64,000 nucleotides of DNA, taken from positions 18,491,908 through 18,555,907 of the forward strand of contig CM036256.1 of the NCBI GenBank assembly GCA_020698575.1. Reading direction: 5' to 3'. This document shows, in pieces, positions 27,301 through 33,815 of the stretch. This DNA is from Bostrychus sinensis. Taxonomy: Eukaryota > Chordata > Actinopteri > Gobiiformes > Eleotridae. The position numbers and the translations under genes were made by a program. The notes under the pieces are model-generated. The model ran no database searches and had not been told where the DNA came from. It saw only the letters and a list, made by a program, of their open reading frames with translations. The first letter of the stretch is position 1, and each line of letters opens with the position of its first letter.

Positions 27301-28493
27301 TTAAATAGCAGGAAGAGAAGAGTTTTTGAGAACATATAAACTTCCAGGATAATTTTGATTTAAGGTTAAGTTCTTTTTGTGTGTGTGTGTGTGTTTGTGT
27401 GTGTAGGTGTGTGTGTGATGGGATAGCCTATAGTTAATATAGTATAGTGGGTAATAAATTAAAATTGAAGTTGATTTCAGACTAACCAATAAAAAAATCA
27501 GATCTGGCTTGAGAGTGGTAGAGATGCACAGTTGCATAGAAATGCAACTTAACGGTGCTAGAGGGCCATAAACAATGCATTTTATGATGGAGGCTGAGGG
27601 CCAAATGAAATCTCACTCTGTGCCACAAATGGCCCCCGGGCCGCACTTTGGACATGTCTGCCTTACATAAAGCACAAACTTCAGTAGTTTTATCACAAAG
27701 TCCTCAGAGAGCAAGGAAGTAAACTGAAATTATTAATATGGTTAACTGAACATTTTGAATCCATTTTGAATCCATACAATTAATTCCTGTAGCTACTTCT
27801 CCTCATATCAAATCTGATGTATGTATTTGTTCTGTAGTGGTAACGGGTTCCTGACTTAGATAAGATATATTATTTTTTTCTATCTCCAGTTGAGACAGAA
27901 ATTCGTCTTTTACAATCCTCTGAATGACATTTTTTGCAAAATTTTGCAAAACTTACAAATTGCTTAGGCCTTTTTTAAACAGGCAAACTAAAATGATAAC
28001 AATAAAGTATTTTGTATTTATGGTGCTGTGCTGTCCTTGGGTCTGATTTTGTTTGTTGAGTGTTACTCATTTACATTTTAGTACACTTCAGTGTTGTGTG
28101 TCACTGTCAAGGACATGCCTTTTCTATGTCCTCCTGATTCCCTGAGACCCAGAGCACCTGCCCTGACAACAGTTATATCCCTGTGCATCTGAAGACATGG
28201 TAGAATATAGAATTTGACAATGAACACTTAGCATAAAGCTGACACATGTGCACTCACCTGTAGATCTTGTATCTGGTGGTGTAGCCTTGCTGGTACCTCT
28301 CTGCTGCTTCTGTAAACTCCAGGGATTGGTGGAAAGGTCCTTTATCGGACAACAGCCAGCTGAGGGACCCCAGGGAGTCCGCGGAGTCGCCTTGTCCGAG
28401 GGCAGTGGCTCCGGACGTCCAGCAGCAGAAGTAGAACCAAAGAGCCTTCCATAGCAGAGACAGCCGCTTATGACTGATCCTCTGACAGCTCAT
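12063..28493 (-). CDS. brinp3: brinp3-like gene, seven coding exons, BMP/retinoic acid-inducible neural-specific protein 3
   Basis: Joined exons (28493-28258, 22403-22201, 19961-19753, 17998-17893, 17325-17089, 14859-14637, 13188-12063) total 2340 bases and encode 779 residues plus a TAA stop. All six introns begin GT and end AG, and every junction keeps frame. BRINPs are secreted or ER-luminal glycoproteins of neurons, linked to cell-cycle restraint and neural development; their biochemical activity is not established. Seen here: hydrophobic N-terminal signal (about residues 10-33), MACPF region (about 75-265) with the YGTH...GG signature at 135-147, Cys cluster 275-301, second Cys-rich segment 420-484, then the conserved C-terminal region ending KLCS. 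BRINP3 is preferred over BRINP2 because of LLSDKGPFH, VDKRKL, KLFSLSKRC and HFDPEAI; BRINP1 is much more distant. Which teleost duplicate (3a or 3b type) cannot be told. Sequons include N177, N347 and N466. Human BRINP3 is about 766 residues, so this is full length. Confidence 0.93.
13189..14636 (-). other. brinp3: brinp3 intron 6
   Basis: 1448 bases between GTAAGA (14636) and TTCACAG (13189). No repeat or RNA gene was recognised. Confidence 0.85.
14637..14859 (-). CDS. brinp3: brinp3 coding exon 6
   Basis: Encodes residues 331-404 plus two bases. It runs from EEFRGFVEKLPN through a predicted helical stretch (QRYRQLEANSNQLLSKAQ) to KLFSLSKRC and LPRPR. KLFSLSKRC is one of the runs favouring BRINP3 over BRINP2, which to my recollection reads LFNLCKRC here. 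The sequon N347-T-S is present. The acceptor is TCTCACCAG at 14860; the donor is GAG|GTAAGA at 14636. Confidence 0.93.
15307..15342. repeat. (TA)n microsatellite in brinp3 intron 5
   Basis: 18 TA units, directly abutting the left side of the element at 15343-16038. Confidence 0.97.
15343..16038. mobile_element. fish MITE with ATTAATC-rich ends, in intron 5
   Basis: The right end read in reverse complement begins AGGGCTGCAACTAACGATTA and continues with ATTAATC motifs. The left end carries matching GGATTAATCGGATTAATC sequence, making subterminal inverted repeats around a non-coding core. The AGGGCTGCAACTAACGAT terminus is one I know from many fish genomes. The left boundary is blurred by the TA repeat. 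Confidence 0.65.
17089..17325 (-). CDS. brinp3: brinp3 coding exon 5 (first cysteine cluster)
   Basis: Encodes residues 252-330 plus one base. It contains the seven-Cys run C275, C283, C288, C290, C292, C299 and C301 (pattern CWCQC...CNC), which follows the MACPF region in all BRINPs and resembles an EGF-like fold. It ends in the acidic FEESE. The acceptor is TTTTCACTCAG at 17326; the donor is CTG|GTGAGT at 17088. Confidence 0.94.
17436..17700 (+). repeat. interspersed repeat with GTAAAGCGCTTT tail, in intron 4
   Basis: It ends with GTAAAGCGCTTTGGGTACC, a GAAGCGCTTTATAAATCC run and ATTATTGTTAT, the well-known 3' tail of abundant fish retroposons. Upstream lies the associated CAGCCCCAGGGCATCTGTGG and ACCACCACCAGTGTGTGA sequence. 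It fills nearly half of the 567-base intron 4. Confidence 0.7.
17893..17998 (-). CDS. brinp3: brinp3 coding exon 4 (short, TGPLGCSNYDNLD segment)
   Basis: This 106-base exon is too short to stand out as an ORF and was found by walking between exons 3 and 5. It encodes residues 217-251 plus one base. It carries the strongly conserved BRINP run TETRTGPLGCSNYDNLD and ends at ENKVQLQ. The acceptor is TTACAG at 17999; the donor is CAAG|GTAAGA at 17892. It joins phase 0 to the left and phase 1 to the right, which restores the frame of exon 5. Confidence 0.93.
17999..19752 (-). other. brinp3: brinp3 intron 3
   Basis: 1754 bases from GTACGA (19752) to TTACAG (17999). No repeat was recognised. The segment around 18420-18780 looks single-copy. 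Confidence 0.85.
19753..19961 (-). CDS. brinp3: brinp3 coding exon 3 (MACPF domain, middle)
   Basis: Encodes residues 147-216, starting GEESLTIFVDKRKL and continuing through a variable linker to TLETLHQLAASYF and the LHHLQIAS motif. The variable linker (161-181) holds the sequon N177-G-T. The acceptor is GCACCAG at 19962; the donor is CGG|GTACGA at 19752, phase 0. The reading frame runs open beyond both splice sites, but family similarity stops exactly at the GT and AG. Confidence 0.93.
19962..22200 (-). other. brinp3: brinp3 intron 2
   Basis: 2239 bases from GTATGC (22200) to CACCAG (19962). It splits the MACPF signature between its two glycines. No clear repeats. Confidence 0.85.
22201..22403 (-). 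CDS. brinp3: brinp3 coding exon 2 (first part of MACPF domain)
   Basis: Encodes residues 79-146 plus one base. It begins with EFGRWKVN, includes the family motif LGRRP (118-122) and KKYGTH (133-138), and ends inside the MACPF signature at LG|G. The acceptor is GTCGCAG at 22404; the donor is GAG|GTATGC at 22200. Residues 95-102 (ESSSGSRG) form a short Ser/Gly-rich loop longer than I recall in mammalian BRINP3. The residue after YGTH is Val, where the family usually has Phe. Confidence 0.93.
22563..22860. repeat. 'AAAGTACTCAAGTA' family copy with ACT-rich core
   Basis: Starts AAAGGTGGAAAAAGTACTC and contains TTACTCAAGTAGAAGTAAAA and an ACT/TAC tract at 22705-22765. Related copies lie near 43.2, 44.7, 50.2, 52.65, 59.1 and 62.45 kb. 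Confidence 0.65.
23380..23600. repeat. composite of two teleost interspersed repeats
   Basis: 23390-23450 carries 'CCTGGATAAATGGAGAAGGTTG', the reverse complement of the repeat at 55.6-55.8 kb. 23468-23590 has GTGGTTAGTACTCCTGCCTC, ACAGCAAGAATG and TGTGTGGAGTTTGCATGATC, hallmarks of an abundant fish retroposon whose opposite strand is seen at 61.6-61.9 kb. Open frames crossing it are spurious. Confidence 0.7.
24255..24300. repeat. 13-bp tandem repeat (GTGTGCAGCAGCA), three units
   Basis: Three near-perfect units in brinp3 intron 1. Confidence 0.95.
24703..24721. repeat. poly(A) tract in intron 1
   Basis: A run of about 18 A after 'gagtttg'. No adjacent retroposon body was recognised. Confidence 0.85.
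27159..27660. mobile_element. hAT-type MITE with perfect 8-bp duplication, in intron 1
   Basis: The left end CAGGAGTGTCCAAACATTT and the right end (reverse complement CAGACATGTCCAAAGTGC) form terminal inverted repeats. The flanks are CCTTACAT on both sides (27151-27158, 27661-27668). The interior holds a GT microsatellite and GGGCCATAAAC / GGGCCAAATGAA sequence. Non-coding. Confidence 0.9.
27379..27418. repeat. (GT)n microsatellite inside the MITE
   Basis: Interrupted GT repeat nested within the hAT-type element at 27159-27660. Confidence 0.95.
28258..28493 (-). CDS. brinp3: brinp3 coding exon 1 (start codon, signal peptide)
   Basis: Encodes residues 1-78 and two bases of codon 79. The ATG at 28493-28491 is followed by a basic stretch and a hydrophobic run rich in Trp, Leu and Phe (about residues 10-33), as expected for a signal peptide. 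Then comes the family motif LLSDKGPFH and the run TTRYKIYR that closes this exon in BRINP proteins. The donor is CAG|GTGAGT at 28257. A good acceptor (pyrimidine-rich run ending CTCAG at 28526) lies 32 bases upstream of the ATG. The ATG therefore probably sits in the second exon of the transcript, as in mammalian BRINP3. Confidence 0.92.
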
Positions 28494-28525
28494 GCTTCAC
28501 CCAGCGACACCTCATTCTCCCCGGA
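28494..28525 (-). promoter_or_regulatory. brinp3: brinp3 5' UTR part with upstream splice acceptor
   Basis: On the minus strand a pyrimidine-rich run ends in CTCAG at 28530-28526, 32 bases before the ATG. Mammalian BRINP3 has a non-coding first exon, so this acceptor is the likely start of the ATG exon. The matching upstream donor was not identified. Confidence 0.45.
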
Positions 28526-28950
28526 CTGAGGATGACACAGCAGGAAAGACCAGCTTTACGCGTGGACTTGACCTACACGCTAGGTCTTTCTTGACCATTT
28601 CATATTGCATATTGTGAAATGAACCAAAAGCTTCCAAGAGAAACAAGTATACACTAAATTGCAAAGCCCTCGTGTATGCAGTGGATAAAGCTCGTTAGCT
28701 CTCGCACTTTCAGAACTTGATTCTCACTTCATATTTTCCAATCGCATTTCTCCATCCATCGTCCTAGTGCCGCGCATCCATCTGTTACAGGCGCAAAGCA
28801 GAGTTCACTGCGAGGACGCACAGTCAGAAACACTTAAGATATCCCCAGAGGTTGAATAGGAAAGAGCTCCATCTTTAGTAAGAATCCTTTGTGAGGCAGC
28901 GTCTCCGTGCTCTCAGTGAAGTACGGTCCTCTGTGAGCGCGGTTGGATGA

Positions 28951-29026
28951 ATGAAGGCGCGCTTTGCTCCGGGATCTTTGTCGCTCTCCCTCCCCTTTCT
29001 CCTCGTAGCCTTCTGCTCTGGCAAAG
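28951..29026 (+). other. possible signal-peptide first exon of a divergent transcript
   Basis: An ATG at 28951 opens a 25-codon stretch with two basic residues, a hydrophobic core (SLSLSLPFLLVAF) and a small-residue C-region. It then runs into AAAG|GTATGT, a good splice-donor consensus, at about 29025. Without splicing the frame stops at TAG two codons later, and there is an in-frame TGA directly before the ATG. It lies head-to-head with brinp3, about 460 bases from its ATG. No downstream exon was recognised, so this may be chance. Confidence 0.25.
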
Positions 29027-29109
29027 GTATGTAGCTGGGTAAGACCAAAAGGTAGGACGGCTTGCCAAATATGCGTTTCGAAGCCAGCAATAATTTGTTG
29101 CAAGGCAGG

Positions 29110-29116
29110 TTTTATA
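29110..29116 (-). promoter_or_regulatory. TATA-like box upstream of brinp3
   Basis: Minus-strand TATAAAA lies about 620 bases upstream of the brinp3 start codon. The interval between it and the ATG is richer in CpG than its surroundings (for example near 28.79, 28.94 and 28.97 kb). It could be a core promoter, but no initiator or CCAAT element was confirmed, and the true first exon may lie elsewhere. Confidence 0.3.
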
Positions 29117-29224
29117 CTTAAAGTAAATGTGATAACACACAAGGGAAAACACAATTAAGTGAGTTTAGAAAACTCTTAACGCTTAACTTAACGCTCAAAG
29201 TTCGTGACTTGGCTCCTCCTCAAA

Positions 29225-29930
29225 AGACTTTAAGGAGACGAAGTAGATTATTAATTAAGTATGCTAATGAGTTTACTTAATTGCCAATACTGAAATGACC
29301 CAAAACCTGTAAACTGACTCTTATATTTTCTATTAGCCCAGAGTTGGCCCACATTCGCGTTTACGTCCAACTCCGGGAACCGGGTCTCAAGCCCTGATTG
29401 GGCCAATTGAGAAACACAGGAACAGGCGCTACTACTGCGCGTCTGGGTCGGCCCATTCAAGGATACCAGTGCTTCAGCCGACCCGAAACTCAACCAACAC
29501 TGCCATAACTCAGCCAGACTCAGGTCCGACTTTGCTTAACCATTGACAATCTATTTAGTGCACAATAGAATCAAAGTAGACCTCTTACAAATCACAGCAC
29601 CCCTTCACGGGAGAATCAGGCTCCTTGAGGGGCCAGGTTTAACCTGCAGGCCCCACTTTGGGCACCCCTGTTTTAGGCAGCGTCTATGACCGTCCACGGC
29701 TACCAACTCTCGTTGCTTCTCCAGAAGGGGCTGGTGCTGCAAACAGTTCTGACCTACTTCCGGTGACTCACGCTCACAGGCAACTGTTGGGTTGTTTGGT
29801 GTATTTTTGCCCTCATGACCTATTCGTACTGTTAACTGTTTTATCTAGCCTACATTGATTGTAAAAACAAGACATAGGCCAATAATTAAATGTTAACTTG
29901 GCCTGCTCAAAAGTAAGACATTTATGCTTA
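29225..29930. other. upstream region with a fragment of a hAT-like end
   Basis: 29600-29670 ends in GCCCCACTTTGGGCACCCCTG, typical of the right end of a hAT MITE, but no left end or duplication is visible. 29335-29500 is unusually CpG-containing. No gene. Confidence 0.45.
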
Positions 29931-29960
29931 CAAACAAACAAACAAACAAACAAACAAAAC
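29931..29960. repeat. (CAAA)n microsatellite
   Basis: About seven CAAA units. Confidence 0.93.
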
Positions 29961-30328
29961 TGTTTATTTCTCTGCACTATTTATAAAAAATAAATAAATA
30001 GGTCTAAAAGTTTTTGTTTTTTAAAGGAAGGATTGCTTTGGTTAAACCAGTCACTGTATGCCTGGTTGCAAAAAGAAGAGCATCCGGCGCAAAATCTCCA
30101 CTGCCAAATCACCTAGACTGGTTCGCTGTGTAAACCCCGAGTAAAAGGGAAAAGCTGAAAGAACAAAAAAAACCTTTGGTTAAACCATAATAGGCCCAAC
30201 AAACCTTATAGAGTAGCCTATTTCCACACCTTTAAGCAGCCTATCTCTCACAGGCAATGTGAGCCACAGATTTTTAATGACACTTAATAGGTTAACATAG
30301 CTACGGTTTGCGTTTTTTTTTTTTTTTT

Positions 30329-30640
30329 GGCATAGGAGCTATGGTGAGCCGCGACCCACAGCCCGTGAGTCACTGCTCAGAGCGACCCATGGCACATATC
30401 CGCTCATTTTGCCATTAAAAATCACACACAAAATAATTTATTCACAGATACTGAATAATATTGTAGTAAACTATTAATACATAATGTCAAATAGCTCATA
30501 TAAGCTCAATCTAAGGCATAAAATGGCATAGGAGCAATGGTGAGCCACGTGAGCCGCGTGAGTCACGTGAGTCGCGTGAGTAGGCCGGAGCTGTTTGCGG
30601 GGCTTGCTGTCTCTCTGCTATTTTGCCTGCACCACGTGTT
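30329..30640. repeat. duplicated GGCATAGGAGC block with GTGAGCC/CACGTG array
   Basis: GGCATAGGAGCTATGGTGAG (about 30329) recurs as GGCATAGGAGCAATGGTGAG (about 30526). The second copy continues into a tandem of GTGAGYCRC units at 30540-30582. CACGTG occurs at 30546, 30564 and 30633. The open frame over it (Val-Ser-His-Val-Ser-Arg repeats) follows from the tandem array. Confidence 0.75.
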
Positions 30641-30779
30641 AACATGCGCAGTAGCTACATTGGTGCAGTCTGAAAGCTATTCAGCCATCCAGCAGCCAAC
30701 AGTTCCCAACTCTTGTCACCATAATCAAATAAAAAACTATAAATTTAGAGTTTATTTGGTAACAGATTAAGGCTATGCT

Positions 30780-32670
30780 TAGTTTATTGTGTTATCAGCA
30801 CAGTATAAGAAGGAAAATCTGCAGAGGGAAAGTGGATTTATTGCCACTTATTTGTGTTAGTAACATAAAATAAACTGACTCTAACCCGAAATGCATATTA
30901 TTTAGATGTATTTTCACCTATTAGCCTTTTTTTCCCCTATTTTTTTTTGTGTCCCCTACCTGCTGTGAACTGATTGTGAATACCTTTCTGCCACTAATGG
31001 TGCAATTGAGTTTGACATAACATCCCATGACATGACTCAGAATAGTAGAGAGGGTCAGGAACCATCAGACAGCAAAGCAGACACATGGTTTACTTTACAA
31101 AAGCAAGGTGTTTCACTTGGGTTGACTTCTTTGCCCCTAATCTCAGGCATGTGTGCCTCTAATCTAACATGTAGTTTAAGTTATTTTGTTCCATACAAAG
31201 TTTGCATGCGCCATAACTAAGCCTTGTGTCAGCAGCATGGCAGTTCTCTTACATGTGTTAAGGGCTTTGACTTTGAAAAATCCAAATTGTATTTAGGCTA
31301 CATATACAGTATTTTGAGAAGCAAAAGTATTGAGCTGTTTTGTGTCAAATAATTTGTGTTACATTTGCAGAAGACTCTTTTGCTTTTATGTCACATTGTA
31401 CCACACGGTGGAGTAGTGAGCTACTGCCGTGCCGTGTGCACAGTTTGCCCCCGCCCAAAGCTCCTACCCTCTCATGTTAAGCAAACCAGAAGGTAAGCTT
31501 GCCTTGCAGTGATTTCCTATGACTGATTATGGTGATGTGCACATGGTAATAGCTGCCTCTGTCATTCTCTGTATCTCTACATTTATCACCATTACTCGCC
31601 ATTACAGGCTGTTCCCCTCTCAGTGTGATTGGAGCACATTAAAAGTGTTCAAATGTTCCTGATAATAGGCTAATTATCGAGCACAGTTTCTGCCTCTTCT
31701 GCAGTGACATGCACATTGCTTTGAATTAGAAGGGAAAGTAATTACAGGCCATTACCAGAAAACAGGTTTTTATGTGAGGGGATGAGAGTCACTTACATTA
31801 GTTCCCACATCATAATAATACCCTCCCCAAAAATTATTAAGGACAAAATGGTGTGTGTTTTTAGTCTCTTCTCATTTTATCTTTAAAAGCTCTAATATCT
31901 TTGGTGTATTAAGATGTCACGATTTGTAGACGTGTCAGTCAAACTTACCACTTATTAGTTGCTGTTATATTGTACGCCTGGCTTATCACTTAGTATGTGT
32001 TTCTAGCACTCCTCCTGCCCTGGATACTTCTAAAATGGGCAAACATACATGAATAATAGTTTGATATATGAAATGTATAAAAAAAAAAAAATAAGATAGC
32101 TGCAAGTAAGGTGCATCAATAAATTAGAATGTTGTGGAAAGTAACATCACTGCAGCATTTTAGTTCAAAAAGTAAAACTCAGTTTCATCAGTTACTAATA
32201 TGAGTTGTGGAAAATATACCCCCATGCCTGCTGGAATTTGTCAGAAACCATTCTTGAAACCAAAAATGGCAGTAACAGTTACTTTCTACCCAATCAGCTT
32301 CACTAGCTAAACTAAAGTTACCCAAGTCCACACCATTAGAAATAGTTTATCATTTTTTCATCTTAGCCTTACCTTCCTCGCAGCAACAACTTGACATGCG
32401 TTTGACAAATCTTTGACTCATGTGAAAATCGAGAGGAGAGACAGCTGCCACAAACCTTCAAATTATAGTGCAAAAAGTATACAGACTTTTCTGTTCTGTG
32501 CATCCAAGTGTGTAGGAGTGTGGACAGGTACAACAGACGAATCCCTAATTAGGCCCTAGCTGCACAGTCTTCAGAGGATACAACTTTAAAAACTCCCTAC
32601 AAGGTGTTTGATGTTGCTGCCATTACCATTATATGTGATATTTTAGTTTTACATGCCATTATTCTTGTCA
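30780..32670. other. intergenic, no gene seen
   Basis: Short random frames only. An A-rich run lies at about 32080-32095. Confidence 0.55.
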
Positions 32671-33815
32671 TTGTGAACCTGTGATTGACATAAGTGTTCC
32701 TGCAGGTAAGTGGGTAGTTTTTGGTAATAGTGATAGTTGTAGTAGTAGAGGTAGTAGTATTGTTAGTAGCAGTAGTTTGTTTTACGTTATTGTTGAATGT
32801 GTGATTGACAAAGGCCTTCCTGCAGGTAAATGGGCTGTGAACACTGTGTCTCTGTATCCATGATGCTGTTCGATCAATACACTGCTTCCATTGATTACTT
32901 TTGCTTGGAAGTAACTCAGCATGCACCATTCGGGATGCCTCAGGAGTGTTTTTTATTTCTTTTCTCAGCCTCAAATTAAGAGTTGATTCAATAACAGCAT
33001 TGCATCTCAGCCTGAATAGCTGTAGTCACTGTCATTTCTTAAATGTGGGCTCAGTCAACCCAGTCTGCTCCCATTGAAACCAAACACATTTTGCCATCTT
33101 CCAACTAGAGGATTTGCTTCCCTGGGTGGATGATTTGGAATGTCTAGTGATAAAAAAAAGGTTGCATTTGCTTATGCAACAAAGAAAATATAAATATTCC
33201 AACTTGTAATTGCGGCAGTAGTAGTTGTAGCAGCAGCAGTAGTAGTTGTAGCAGCAGCAGTAGTAGTTGTAGCAGCAGCAGTAGTAGTTGTTGTAGCTGT
33301 TATAGTAGTAGTAATGATATTAGTTTTGGACAAAAACATTTTCTGAAACTTCTTTTTAAAAACATCAAAAGTGGGTAGTAATTGTCGTAGAAGTAGAAAA
33401 GTAGTATTAGTAGTAACAGTAGCAGCAGTAGTAAACTAGCAGTAGTAGTAGTATTAGTTACAGTAACAGCAGCAGTAGTAGTAGTATCTAGTTGTAGCAG
33501 TATTAATGGTAGTACTAGTAATGGAACTTTCGGCTTTTTCAAGTACTTTGTTTTACTTGGGTGGATGATTCTGAGTAATTATTAAAAGCTTGTGTTTGTG
33601 CAACACAAAGAAAGTATTAAATATTCCAGTTGATAATTGCAGCACTAGTATTTGGAGTAGTAGTTATAAGGGTTATTCTAGACTAATAGTTGTACTTTCT
33701 ATTTAAGTATACTTCTTTTTTTACTTTGTTTCCCTGGGTGGATGATTCGGAGTAATGATAAAAGATTTGTGTTTGTGCAACAAAGAGTATATTAAATATT
33801 CCAACTTGTAATTCA
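32671..33815. repeat. mosaic of duplicated units separated by AGT trinucleotide tracts
   Basis: Unit A ('TGTGATTGACA...CCTGCAGGTAA', about 42 bases) occurs at 32671 and 32791. Unit B ('GGGTGGATGATT' to 'AAATATTCCA', about 90 bases) occurs at about 33118, 33555 and 33729. Between them lie AGT/AGC trinucleotide tracts, including three copies of a 21-base unit at 33216-33290. Open frames here are repeat artefacts. Confidence 0.85.

Larger units (their letters stand above)
22404..28257 (-). other. brinp3: brinp3 intron 1 (between coding exons 1 and 2)
   Basis: The largest intron, 5854 bases from GTGAGT (28257) to GTCGCAG (22404). It holds several repeats (22563-22860, 23380-23600, 24255-24300, 27159-27660). 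Confidence 0.85.

Noticed and set aside
33300..33542. Leu-rich minus-strand frame resembling a membrane segment
   Set aside because: An AGT/AGC microsatellite read in reverse gives poly-Leu and poly-Thr.
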